Positions 27,301-35,800 of a stretch of 64,000 nt of DNA are shown piece by piece. Where the stretch lies: NCBI GenBank assembly GCA_016714465.1, contig JADKDT010000004.1:62001-126000 (forward strand). The letters are read 5' to 3'. This DNA comes from Candidatus Brachythrix odensensis. GTDB lineage: Bacteria; Chloroflexota; Anaerolineae; J036; Brachytrichaceae. Position numbers and translations under genes: made by a program. Each line of letters opens with the position of its first letter. Positions within the stretch are counted from its first letter, which is position 1. The notes below the pieces were generated by a model, which searched no databases, had not been told where the DNA came from, and saw nothing but the letters and a program-made list of their open reading frames with translations.

Positions 27301-28658
27301 TTCGCGCCGCCAAACAGGTAGATCCTGCCGGTGGCCGAGGAGTAGGCGATGGCCGAGCCATACATGGGCCGCGGCAGGCTGAAGCTGGCCGGGCTGATGC
27401 TCTCGCTGGCGACGTCGAAAACGTAGACGGCATCGAGCGCGCCCTCAGGCAAGCGATATCCGCCCGCAATCAGGATCTTGTTCGCCCGCGGCGAATAGGC
27501 GGCGGCCGCGATGTAAAGCGATTGCGGCAGCGTCGCGGCCACCGTTCGGGCTGCGCCCGTCTGCGGGTCGATGGCATAGATCGAGTCGACGGTGCCATCG
27601 ATGGTATTCGGGCTGCCCCCAAAGAGATAGACGGTGTCGTTGGCTTCGGCATACGCGGCCGCGGGCAGACCGAGCGCCGCCGGCAGCGTGCCGATGTCGG
27701 TCAGCTTTCCATCGCCGGTGTTCAGGCTGGAAATCTTGTTGCTGGGCGCGCCTGCGCGATAGCCGCCCGCGAGGATGGCCCGATTCAGGCGGGGCACATA
27801 TGCGCCGCCCAGTCCATACGAGGCCTGCGGAAGCGCATTGAAGAACTCATCGATCTGCGAGGTGGGGGGCTGGGCGGGCGAGACATAGCCGCAGAAACAA
27901 GTCGCGCCGACCACCGTGCCGTGCGCGCTGCCAATGCTGTCATTCGCGTCGCCGGTCAAGTGCCAGACGGCCTGCAGGCCCGGCACCTTCTCGTCCAGCG
28001 CCACGTGCAGGTTGCGGCGGTTGTAGGTCTCGCCGAGTGTGCCCGTCCACAGCCGCGCCTCGGCGATGTCGCCGACGAAGTACTCGGCGCCCGAGTCATA
28101 GCCGATATAGAAGTCGCGCGCGCCGCCGACGCTGCCGCTGCCGTTGCGGCTGTAGTAGCCATCGGTCTCGCCGTTGATGTAGAACGCGGTCATGTACTGG
28201 TCTGAACCCGGGTATGACTCCAGATAGGACTCGACGGCGACATGCGTCCAGGTGTTGAGCGGAATGGTGATGCCGTGCTCGACATTGCTCAACGAACCGC
28301 GATACAGGCGCAGCTTGCCGTTGTAGAGGCCGAACCACAGACCGCCCAGGTAGTTCTTGCCAAAGATGGCCTTGAAGCCGGTGGTGTTGCTCGGATAGAT
28401 CCACGCTTCCAGGTAGAAGCTGCCGTCACCGATGGCCGGAAATGAGGCATTGGGCACGCTTACGTAGGTGGCGCCGTTGAAGAGCATCGAGGGGCCGCCG
28501 ATGGCCGCCGCGGCCGTTGGCCGGTCAGGTCCCGGCTGTGGGAGTACAGACCTTGCGAGGATTGTGGTCAGTTCCGGGCGCGGCAAGGCCGGCTGACCCG
28601 ACGCCAAAAGCATGCCTAACGATATCGATGCGCTGACCGCGCGCTGAAGGACGTTCAT
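21400..28658 (-). CDS. Giant secreted multidomain protein with C-terminal dockerin (one frameshift)
   Basis: About 2,419 codons once a single missing G near 26970 is restored; the natural join reads RHALIAGGGTFSSTG. Order with approximate residues: signal peptide 1-30; LamG/concanavalin-like domain 50-235 (YLEAWIYPS, VWHLTGD); Kelch-type repeats 270-560 (TVYLFGG, KILIAGG); further propeller with a regulator-propeller blade (REGNLWAGTHNGLARF) to about 1230; one or two IPT/TIG domains 1250-1395; a protease-like region 1565-1760 with HEFGHMLGL; Ig/FN3-like domains 1950-2150; Asp-rich calcium repeats 2180-2240 (DSDDDGRSDG); a beta domain; and a dockerin 2350-2410 (DANLDGQTDTQDV, DLDRDGDIDAGDV). 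The third metzincin ligand is not at its usual place (LVPQ), so activity is uncertain. Start ATG at 28658 follows GGGGGG by six bases. The dockerin implies a cohesin partner elsewhere. Confidence 0.85.
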
Positions 28659-28728
28659 CGTGACCCCCCGCGATGTGTGTCGTACCCCAACCCCCCGATC
28701 GCGGCATTATCGCCGGAATTAGGAAGAC

Positions 28729-28876
28729 GAGGAGGAGCACAAAGGCCGTCTCGCCCCCGGCAATCGGGCCGACAGCACCGTACTCGACGGCGACTACTGG
28801 CACTACCCGGCCGAGGCGATAGAGGATCAGCGGGTGGACCTGACGGACATCGACAGGCGGGTTGTGTATGGGCGAA
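28729..28876 (+). pseudogene. Decayed duplicate of the amidohydrolase C-terminus
   Basis: About 49 codons match the last part of the amidohydrolase at 20470-20615, for example TVLDGDYWH and PAEAI, with most differences being single bases. The frame is still open but has no start and no catalytic domain. It lies on the other side of the giant gene in the same orientation, so the two copies form direct repeats around 21-28.7 kb. The rest of the gap 28877-29114 shows nothing recognisable. Confidence 0.8.
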
Positions 28877-29114
28877 GGGGCGGGGCAGAGATGCCGATCG
28901 GGGCAGCCTAACACCACAGTGGCGGTGTAATCAGGGCTGCGCCTTAGCGATGAAAGCGCCGATTCCCAAGGGCTTGTCGACTAATGTTGGCGCTGCCGAT
29001 ATTGCTCTCGTAGCAGGCGCCCTGTCGTGAGATACAGTCAAAGCTAATCAGGTCCCGACTTGTTATTTGACGATTGTCTGGTCGAACGGGACTCAATCGC
29101 GGCCAACTGCGCCT

Positions 29115-29399
29115 TTAGTCCCCATAGCAACAGTGGCGTAGCAACAGGGCCAAGAAAGCCAATACGAAAGGCAGGATGCCATCAAGCCCTCCCCACATAG
29201 CGACGACGATGGCGGCCACGACAAATCCCGAAACGGTAAGGACGCCTACGGCCCTCAGTATCCAATTCGCAGCCGGCCGCCGCCACTTCGGGAATAAAGG
29301 CCAAAGCATAATGGCAAAACCAACGGGTACTCGCGAGAAGACCATTGCAGTCGCCAGCGACAGTAGCACTATCGTCAACAGCACTTTGGATTGATCCAT
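29115..29399 (-). CDS. Small hypothetical membrane protein
   Basis: A 94-residue protein starting MDQSKVLLTIVLL, with about three hydrophobic segments (roughly residues 5-22, 45-65 and 68-85) separated by a basic WPLFPKWRRP loop. No family is recognised. The ATG at 29399 is chosen because it begins the first membrane helix; an upstream ATG would add 13 polar residues. AGAGG lies about ten bases upstream. It stands alone in repeat-rich DNA, and its base composition is less GC-rich than the neighbouring conserved genes, so it may be an acquired gene. Confidence 0.5.
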   Translation of the reverse strand: MDQSKVLLTIVLLSLATAMVFSRVPVGFAIMLWPLFPKWRRPAANWILRAVGVLTVSGFVVAAIVVAMWGGLDGILPFVLAFLALLLRHCCYGD

Positions 29400-29404
29400 A
29401 TTGC

Positions 29405-30247
29405 TCACGCCTCTACTCGCCTTCGTTTTCGCCAGCACGTTAGCGAATCGGGCACATGAATTCTACTTTCTCCGAGACGTCGGAATCGCGTTGTGGAGGT
29501 GTAGCAGGCATGCGACTGTTTGCCAGGCGGGCCCGCGCTTCGCGAGGAGGCGGGGTTGCCGTGCGAGCGTTTCGCCAAGAATACAACGTGGAGGGGCGAC
29601 CCGCTGATGGTCCCGAACCTCCGAGGTAGGCGCCAACGAATCCGACCTGCCGCGAGCCCATGGCGCCTACCTCGGAGGTTCAGCCTGGGCGGCGCCGCAC
29701 CGCGAGATTGCGGGCTGGACAATTCAGGCATGCAAAGCTTCGGCGGGAGAGAGGCCTCCGCCTCGGCGTACGCCGGGGCGGAGGCCTTTGTCCATTCAGA
29801 CGGGGCCTTCCAGGCCCTGGTCCGCCGCCCGCATCCACCTCGCAGGAGCGCGCCCAAGGTTCGTTGAGGCGTCCGCTCGGCGGCGCGCACCTGCGAGGAG
29901 GATGCCCAGTCTTCTCGACGCGCACCTGCGTGGCGCATACGTGCCGAACACAACGTGTAGGGGCGACCTGCGGTCGCCCCGGCGGCTGACGTCGCGGCGC
30001 CATTCCTCCGCGCCATCCGTTTCATCCGTGTCAATCCGGGATCAGCGGCGGTCTACACCTCGCAGGAGCGCGCCGCTCGTTGCGCGGGCTCCGTGGCGCG
30101 CCCTGCGGGGAGGCGTGGGTTCTGGCGCACCCGGGGAAGGCGTCAGCGTCTCCGTGAAATCCGCCCTCATCCGTGTCATCCGTGATCGAAAACGCATCGA
30201 GCCGCGCGATGCGCGGCTCGGAGGCGGACGGATAAACGCAGACCGGT
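29405..30247. repeat. Repeat-dense, gene-free intergenic block
   Basis: No gene is supported here. It holds a 17-base inverted repeat with CCTCCGAGGTAGGCGCC (29620-29636 and 29663-29679), an imperfect hairpin centred on GGCGTACGCCGG near 29770, and the direct pair AACGTG-GAGGGGCGACC / AACGTG-TAGGGGCGACC near 29585 and 29951, the second followed by its complement GGTCGCCCC. It also holds a 19-base direct repeat CACCTCGCAGGAGCGCGCC at 29836 and 30056, and ATCCGTGTCATCCGTG words at 30012-30036 and 30166-30187. Confidence 0.7.
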
Positions 30248-30664
30248 CTAGGTGGCGGGAGCTTCCGGCGCGGCAACAGTCGCGGCAGGCGCAGCAGCGA
30301 CCTTGGGGGTCTTGGCGACCAGGCGCTCCTTGAGGCGGGCGCTCTTGCCCTGGAGCTGGCGGAAGTAATACAACTGCGCGCGGCGGATCTTGGCGTGCCG
30401 GACCACCTCGATCTTCTCAATCCGCGGCGAATGCAGCAGGTAGGTCCGCTCGACCCCGATGTTGTTGGTCGCGATGCGGCGCACGGTGAAGCGGGCGTTT
30501 AGCCCGCCCTTGCCCAGGCGGATGATCGTGCCCTGGAACACCTGAATGCGCTCGCGCTCCCCTTCAACGATCTTCTGGTGCACACGGACCGTGTCGCCAG
30601 GCGGCAACTTGGGTACTTTCGAATTGGCGATCAGGCTCTTTTCAATCGATTCGACGAGATTCAT
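30248..30664 (-). CDS. rplS: 50S ribosomal protein L19
   Basis: 138 residues. The core from PGDTVRVHQKIVEGERERIQ through GVERTYLLHSPRI is standard L19, a protein at the 30S-50S interface. A C-terminal tail of about 20 Ala/Pro-rich residues exceeds the usual length. It is the last gene of the ribosomal block, separated from rpsI by a large palindrome. Its usual partner trmD is not adjacent. Confidence 0.95.
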   Translation of the reverse strand: MNLVESIEKSLIANSKVPKLPPGDTVRVHQKIVEGERERIQVFQGTIIRLGKGGLNARFTVRRIATNNIGVERTYLLHSPRIEKIEVVRHAKIRRAQLYYFRQLQGKSARLKERLVAKTPKVAAAPAATVAAPEAPAT

Positions 30665-30712
30665 GACATTCCTCGCAGGCTGCTGCGCGCATGACGGAAT
30701 CGGAGGTCGGGG

Positions 30713-30756
30713 GCGATATCCCCCGCCCCGGCGTACGCCGGGGCGGGGGATATCGC
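30713..30756. repeat. Palindromic intergenic element (22-bp perfect arms, no loop)
   Basis: A 44-base perfect palindrome centred on GCGTACGC with outer arms GCGATATCCCCCGCCCC. A second, outer pair GGAATCGG (30696-30703) and CCGATTCC (30766-30773) encloses it. It lies between rpsI and rplS on the same strand. Confidence 0.85.
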
Positions 30757-30785
30757 ACGCGGATCGCCGATTCCACTGAATGCGC

Positions 30786-31184
30786 TTAGCGCTTGGTGTA
30801 GGTCGGCGCCTTGCGGGCGCGCTTGAGACCGGGCTTCTTGCGTTCCTTCTCACGGGCGTCGCGCGACAGATATCCCGCCGCCTTCAGCGCGGCGCGCAAC
30901 TCGGGGTCCGCCGTGACCAGGGCGCGGGCCACAGCCATCCGGGCTGCGGTCGCCTGGCCGGTGATCCCGCCGCCAACCACGTGCACGCTCACGTTGTAGG
31001 CCGTCGTGGTCGAGACGGCCAGCGGCGCGCTGACCATGCCCACATCCGATTCGCGGCCAAAATACTTGGCGTTCTCGCGGTCGTTGACCAGAATCTTGCC
31101 CGTGCCGCCCGGATAGATCCGCGCGCGCGCGGTCGATTCCTTGCGCCGGCCGACACCCTCGAAATACCGTTGCGTTTCTGTCAT
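30786..31184 (-). CDS. rpsI: 30S ribosomal protein S9
   Basis: 132 residues. GRRKESTARARIYPG near the N-terminus and the basic C-terminus ending APTYTKR are diagnostic of S9, whose C-terminal tail reaches the P-site tRNA. It follows rplM, the conserved L13-S9 gene pair. Confidence 0.96.
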   Translation of the reverse strand: MTETQRYFEGVGRRKESTARARIYPGGTGKILVNDRENAKYFGRESDVGMVSAPLAVSTTTAYNVSVHVVGGGITGQATAARMAVARALVTADPELRAALKAAGYLSRDAREKERKKPGLKRARKAPTYTKR

Positions 31185-31206
31185 TGCTTGCCTCTTGAAT
31201 ACAGCG

Positions 31207-31650
31207 CTAGACGCTCATGGCCGCGGGCTTCTGCGCCGCGTGCGGGTGCTCGGCGCCGCCATAGACCTTCAACTTCTTGATCATCTGCCGGCCCAGCCGC
31301 CCGTGCGGGATCATGCCCCACACCGCGCTCCGGATCACCTTCTCAGGATCGCGGGCCAGAAGATCGCGCAGAATGTCCGACCGGAACCCGCCGTTGTAAA
31401 GCGAGTGGCGGGCGTAGAACTTCTCGGTCAGCCGGTTGCCGGTGACCCGAATCTTCTGCGCATTTACGACCACGACGAAGTCGCCCGTGTCGACGTTCGG
31501 GGTGTAGGTCGGCTTGTGCTTGCCGATGATGACCTGGGCGATCGACGTGGCGAGACGCCCGAGGGTCTTGCCATCGGCGTCCACCACATGCCATGCCTGA
31601 CCGGCGGCGGCTTCGGCCGCCTTGGCCACATACGTCTTTTGACTGTTCAT
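31207..31650 (-). CDS. rplM: 50S ribosomal protein L13
   Basis: 147 residues starting MNSQKTYVAK at the ATG at 31650, with AGGAAG immediately upstream. WHVVDADGKTLGRLAT and GMIPHGRLGRQM are L13 signatures. It binds 23S rRNA early in large-subunit assembly. Pairs with rpsI downstream. Confidence 0.96.
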   Translation of the reverse strand: MNSQKTYVAKAAEAAAGQAWHVVDADGKTLGRLATSIAQVIIGKHKPTYTPNVDTGDFVVVVNAQKIRVTGNRLTEKFYARHSLYNGGFRSDILRDLLARDPEKVIRSAVWGMIPHGRLGRQMIKKLKVYGGAEHPHAAQKPAAMSV

Positions 31651-31661
31651 ATCTTCCTGCC

Positions 31662-32411
31662 TCAGTACTTCACTTCGACTAAACACAACCCTGCGGCGGG
31701 CGCCAGCCCCGTCACGCGCTGCGGGTCACCGCTCCTCAGGATCTCGCTCACATCTTCGGCGCTCAGCTCGCCGTTTCCGGCCCGCATCAGCGTCCTCACC
31801 ATCCGGCGAACCATCCGATACAGAAAGGCGTTCGCCTCGATCGTGAACTTCAGGCCCGGCCACACGCCCAGCCCTGCTTTCACATCCTCGATCCGCCAGT
31901 CCGCCCGCAACACCTGTCTGCGCGTAATCTCGCCCGAAGGCGCCGATCCGAACGCAGCGTAGTCCGCATCGCCCACCAGCCTTTTCGCGGCCGCCTGCAG
32001 GGCGGCCAGGTCCGGCCTGCGCGAGACCAGCCACGCGTATCGGTTCAGCAGCGGATGCGCCTCCGCGACAACGACAGCGTACTCGTATGTCCTGCTGACC
32101 GCGCTGAACCGCGGATGAAACGTCTCCGGGCACTCTGCCACGTCCAAGACCGCCACATCGGCCGGCAAACGGTGATTCACCGCTCGCGCCAGCTCGACTG
32201 TCGGATGCCGCCACTCGAGTGAGAAAGCAGCCACCTGGCCCGTCGCGTGCACGCCCGTATCCGTTCGCCCCGCGCCAATCACGCCAGTCTCATGCCCGGC
32301 GATCTCATTCAGCGCGCGCTCGAGCTCTCCTTGAACTGTTCGGACACCCGCCTGCACCTGAAAGCCGTAGAACGCGCTCCCATCGTAGGCGACGGTGACC
32401 CGAAACTTCAC
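31662..32411 (-). CDS. truA: tRNA pseudouridine synthase A
   Basis: 249 residues. GAGRTDTGVHA carries the catalytic aspartate D51, and the N-terminus VAYDGSAFYGFQVQ is typical. It isomerises uridines 38-40 of the tRNA anticodon arm. It lies two bases after rplQ and before rplM, the arrangement seen in many Gram-positive and Chloroflexota-like clusters. Confidence 0.95.
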   Translation of the reverse strand: MKFRVTVAYDGSAFYGFQVQAGVRTVQGELERALNEIAGHETGVIGAGRTDTGVHATGQVAAFSLEWRHPTVELARAVNHRLPADVAVLDVAECPETFHPRFSAVSRTYEYAVVVAEAHPLLNRYAWLVSRRPDLAALQAAAKRLVGDADYAAFGSAPSGEITRRQVLRADWRIEDVKAGLGVWPGLKFTIEANAFLYRMVRRMVRTLMRAGNGELSAEDVSEILRSGDPQRVTGLAPAAGLCLVEVKY

Positions 32412-32412
32412 A

Positions 32413-32790
32413 CTACTCCACCCAGGTGATCAGCGCCATCGGGGCGTTGTCGCCCTTTCTCGGCCCGAGCTTGTAGATCCGGGTGTATCCGCCCTTGCGC
32501 TCCGCGTACCGCGGGGCGATTTCTTCGAACAGCTTGCGCACGATGGTCACGCCGCCGTCCAGCCGGCCAGCCACCAGGCGGCGGGCCGAAACCTGCACCG
32601 ACTTGTCGCCGCTCATGCTCTTCTTCGCGACCGTGACCAGCTTCTCGGCCTGGTTCTGGATCGCCTTGCACTTCGTCTCGGTCGTCTGAATGCGGCCGTG
32701 ATCGATCAGTTCCGTCACCAGGCTGCGCCGCAGACCTGTGCGCTGGGCCGATGTACGGCTCAGGGTATAGCCTGCCACTCCATGTCTCAT
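32413..32790 (-). CDS. rplQ: 50S ribosomal protein L17
   Basis: 125 residues. The N-terminus MRHGVAGYTLSRTSAQR and the RSLVTELIDHGRIQTTE segment are L17. It overlaps the rpoA stop by four bases (ATGA), so translation is coupled as in other alpha operons. Confidence 0.95.
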   Translation of the reverse strand: MRHGVAGYTLSRTSAQRTGLRRSLVTELIDHGRIQTTETKCKAIQNQAEKLVTVAKKSMSGDKSVQVSARRLVAGRLDGGVTIVRKLFEEIAPRYAERKGGYTRIYKLGPRKGDNAPMALITWVE

Positions 32791-33770
32791 GATTGGACCT
32801 CTTCTGCCGGCGCCACCTCAACCGCGACGCCTTCCTCGGCCGGAATCAGGCCGCGCGCCGCAAGTTTCTCGCGAAGCTCCTGCATCGACTTGTCGCCGAA
32901 GTTGCGGAGATTCGTCAGGTTGCCGCCGCTCTTGTTCATCAGATCCAGCAGCTCGCCAATGGTCGAGATGCCGGTGCGCTTCAGCGCGTTGTAAACCCGC
33001 ACGCTCAGCTCAAGCTCGTCGATGGGCTTGGCGGCGATCTCGGGCGGAATCCCCAGGGTGTCGATCTTGACCACGGCCGGGGCATCCTCAATCGAGACGC
33101 CGGCGATCGTGAGCAGATACTGGACCAGAATGTTGGCCGCCTGGGCCAGAACATCCTGGGGCCGCGCCGTGCCATCGGTCCAGATTTCCAACACGAGCTT
33201 GTCGTAGTTGGTCATATTCTGGACCCGGGCGGGCTCGACTTCGTAGTTCACCCGCTTGACCGGGCTGTAGATCGCGTCCACTGGCAGCTCGCCAATGGGC
33301 AGACGTCCGCGCTGCTCAGCCGGCGAATAGCCGCGCCCGGACTCGACCTGGAACTCGACGTCAAGGCGGGCCTTGGCCGAATCGGTCGTCAGGAGATACA
33401 GCTCCGGGTTGACGATTTCGATCTCGGGCGGGACGATGATGTCGCCGGCCGTGACCACGCCCTCGCCGCGGACTTCCAGCCGCATGCGCTGGGGGGCATC
33501 GCCCTTCATCCGCAGCCGGATCTGCTTGACGTTCAGCATCAGCCGGGTGACATCCTCGCGCACGTTCGGAATGTCCGAGAACTCGTGATGGACGTCGGTG
33601 ATGCGCATCGACGTGACCGAGGCGCCCGGAAGCGAGCTCAACAGCACGCGGCGCAGCGAATTGCCGACCGTAACGCCGAAGCCCTGCTCCATGGCGCCGA
33701 TGACAAAGCGGCCGTAGTCTCGGGTGACAACATCACCTTCAACTTTAGGAAACACGAATGGGGTGAGCAA
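32787..33770 (-). CDS. rpoA: DNA-directed RNA polymerase alpha subunit
   Basis: 327 residues. The N-terminal assembly domain includes GNSLRRVLLSSLPG, and the C-terminal domain (about 240-310) has the helix-hairpin-helix region LKRTGISTIGELLDL that contacts UP elements and activators. A short acidic tail follows. It sits after rpsD and before rplQ in the alpha operon order. Confidence 0.97.
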   Translation of the reverse strand: MLTPFVFPKVEGDVVTRDYGRFVIGAMEQGFGVTVGNSLRRVLLSSLPGASVTSMRITDVHHEFSDIPNVREDVTRLMLNVKQIRLRMKGDAPQRMRLEVRGEGVVTAGDIIVPPEIEIVNPELYLLTTDSAKARLDVEFQVESGRGYSPAEQRGRLPIGELPVDAIYSPVKRVNYEVEPARVQNMTNYDKLVLEIWTDGTARPQDVLAQAANILVQYLLTIAGVSIEDAPAVVKIDTLGIPPEIAAKPIDELELSVRVYNALKRTGISTIGELLDLMNKSGGNLTNLRNFGDKSMQELREKLAARGLIPAEEGVAVEVAPAEEVQS

Positions 33771-33808
33771 CGAAGCCCTCCTGGAGAATTCGGCGATGCC
33801 GATTCTCG

Positions 33809-34447
33809 CTATCGCGAGTAATACTCGACGATGAGCTGCTCTTTGATGGGCAACTCGATCGACTCGCGCGTGGGCAGCGCCTGGACGAGCACAGTGAGCG
33901 CGGTCTTATCCGCCGACAGCCACTGCGGCGTGTTGCCCTCATTCTTTTCGGCGACCGCGGTCTTCCAGTACTCGAGCTTGCGGCTCGAATCCCGGACCGT
34001 GATCTTGTCGCCCGACTTCACCTGGTACGACGCAATGTCGACCGGGTGGCCGTTCACATTGAAGTGAGCGTGCGTGACGAGCTGGCGGGCAGCCTGGCGC
34101 GAGGGCGCAAAGCCGGCCCGATAGATGGTGTTGTCCAGGCGGCGCTCAAGATAAATCAGGAGCTGCGCGCCGGTGACACCGCGGCTGCGCAGGGCCGCCT
34201 CATAGTAGCGGCGGAACTGGGCCTCGAGGATCCCGTAGATCCGGCGCACTTTCTGCTTCTCGCTCAACTGGAGCGAGTAATCGCTGGTCTTGGCCCGGCG
34301 GGTGCGGGCGTTGGGGCCGTGCTGGCCGGGGGCATACCCGCGGCGCTCGATCGCGCACTTGCTGCTCAGGCAGCGCTGACCCTTCAGGAAGAGCTTCTCG
34401 CCATGCCGCCGGCAAAGGCGGCAAACGGGTTCGGTATATCGTGCCAT
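33809..34447 (-). CDS. rpsD: 30S ribosomal protein S4
   Basis: 212 residues. The N-terminus has four cysteines (C9, C12, C26, C31 in CRLCRRHG and RCLSSKC) of the zinc-binding S4 type. The S4 RNA-binding domain is ERRLDNTIYRAGFAPSRQAA. It nucleates 16S rRNA folding and often autoregulates the alpha operon. Confidence 0.96.
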   Translation of the reverse strand: MARYTEPVCRLCRRHGEKLFLKGQRCLSSKCAIERRGYAPGQHGPNARTRRAKTSDYSLQLSEKQKVRRIYGILEAQFRRYYEAALRSRGVTGAQLLIYLERRLDNTIYRAGFAPSRQAARQLVTHAHFNVNGHPVDIASYQVKSGDKITVRDSSRKLEYWKTAVAEKNEGNTPQWLSADKTALTVLVQALPTRESIELPIKEQLIVEYYSR

Positions 34448-34465
34448 GTGTGTGAGTCCCTCAGA

Positions 34466-34882
34466 TCAGACGCGGCGGCGCTTGGTCGGCCGGCAGCCGT
34501 TGTGCGGTACGGGGGTCACGTCGGTGATCGACTTGACCCGCAGGCCAGAGCCCTGCAGCGCGCGGACAGCGGCCTCGCGGCCGGGGCCGGGGCCCTTCAC
34601 AAACACGTCCACTTCCTGCATTCCGTTGTCGATGGCGAGCCGATACGCGTTCTGCGCGGCGATGCGCGCCGCAAACGGCGTGCTCTTGCGGTTGCCGCGG
34701 AAACCCGCGCCGCCCGCGCTCGCCCAGCAGATCGCTCCGCCCGACTTATCGGTCACGGTCACGATCGTATTGTTGAACGTGGCCTGTACATGAACCTGGC
34801 CAAAAGCCACGTTCTTCCGGGCTCGGCGAGGATTCGTCTGACGTCGCGGCGCTCGCGCGCCCGCTCCCTGTGGTTTACCCAT
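34466..34882 (-). CDS. rpsK: 30S ribosomal protein S11
   Basis: 138 residues. VHVQATFNNTIVTVTD and the C-terminal VKSITDVTPVPHNGCRP are S11 signatures; it forms part of the platform at the mRNA exit. The 174 bases between it and rpsM hold no gene; they include a small CCTGGTTTTCGAACCAGG hairpin. Confidence 0.96.
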   Translation of the reverse strand: MGKPQGAGARAPRRQTNPRRARKNVAFGQVHVQATFNNTIVTVTDKSGGAICWASAGGAGFRGNRKSTPFAARIAAQNAYRLAIDNGMQEVDVFVKGPGPGREAAVRALQGSGLRVKSITDVTPVPHNGCRPTKRRRV

Positions 34883-35056
34883 TGTTTATTGAATCGTTGC
34901 GTATCGCCTGCTTCCATCTCATCGCGCTCTGCGCTACACGGAAGCGGCCCTACGCGCCAGCGGTCAGGCGCAAAGACAACCCGCTCGCCCAACCCCCCGC
35001 CCTGGTTCGAAAACCAGGCCGCAGAGACAGGCGAACGCGCGCCGCGCCCCCGGCCG

Positions 35057-35446
35057 TTACTTCTTCTTCGCGCCGCGGCGGCGACCTCGTCCGGCCACGG
35101 TCTTCTTGATGCCCTTGCGGGTGCGCGCGTTTGTGCGCGTGCGCTGGCCGCGGGTCGGCAGATTGCGCTTGTGGCGCAGGCCGCGGTACGAGCCGATTTC
35201 GATCAGCCGCTTGATATTGAGCTGGACTTCGCGGCGGAGGTCGCCCTCCACCCGGTATTCCTTCTCAATCACCTCGCGCAACTGAGCAACCTGCGTTTCG
35301 GTCAGGTCCTTGATGCGCGTCGCGGGATCGATCTTGGTTTCGGCCAGAATGACCGCCGCAGCCGGCCGGCCAATGCCGTAAAGATAGGCCAGCCCGACAT
35401 GCACCGGCTTATTTCGCGGTAGATCCACACCTGCAATTCTTGCCAT
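35057..35446 (-). CDS. rpsM: 30S ribosomal protein S13
   Basis: 129 residues. MARIAGVDLPRNKPVH, the helix-hairpin-helix YGIGRPAA and the RGLRHKRNLPTRGQRTRTN tail define S13, at the subunit bridge near P-site tRNA. It follows rpmJ, as in most alpha operons. Confidence 0.96.
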   Translation of the reverse strand: MARIAGVDLPRNKPVHVGLAYLYGIGRPAAAVILAETKIDPATRIKDLTETQVAQLREVIEKEYRVEGDLRREVQLNIKRLIEIGSYRGLRHKRNLPTRGQRTRTNARTRKGIKKTVAGRGRRRGAKKK

Positions 35447-35520
35447 TTTTCCTCTTCTTCGTCCTTACTGGCACCCCACGCTGACAGCCTTGCCGTCAGC
35501 GCCTTCAGGCGCCCTTCGCT

Positions 35521-35634
35521 CTACCCCTGGCGCTGCTTGTGCTTCGGGACTTCGCAGATGACGTAGACCACGCCGCGCCGCTTGACCACCTTGCACTTGG
35601 GACACCGCTTCTTCACCGATGCAGCAACTTTCAT
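35521..35634 (-). CDS. rpmJ: 50S ribosomal protein L36
   Basis: A 37-residue protein starting MKVAASVKKRCPKCK. C11, C14, C27 and H32 form the Cys3-His zinc ribbon of the zinc-containing L36 type. Reading of the minus strand from the ATG at 35634 to the TAG at 35521 is uninterrupted. It sits between map and rpsM. Confidence 0.93.
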   Translation of the reverse strand: MKVAASVKKRCPKCKVVKRRGVVYVICEVPKHKQRQG

Positions 35635-35800
35635 GTTTTCCTCGCTTCAACGAACTTCCACATCCCGCTCTTCGCCCGCGGAACAGGCTTTTCAGCCTAT
35701 TTGCGCCGACTTTTCTCGACAGTTGCCCGTCCAGCGGTACGCGAAAAAACCCGGCCTCGCGCTCTTCAGCGCAAACCGGATGCGCTTCCATCTTCCTGCC

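Noticed and set aside
35003..35030. tRNA-like GGTTCGAA sequence
   Set aside because: The bases form only a simple CCTGG hairpin; acceptor, D and anticodon stems are missing.
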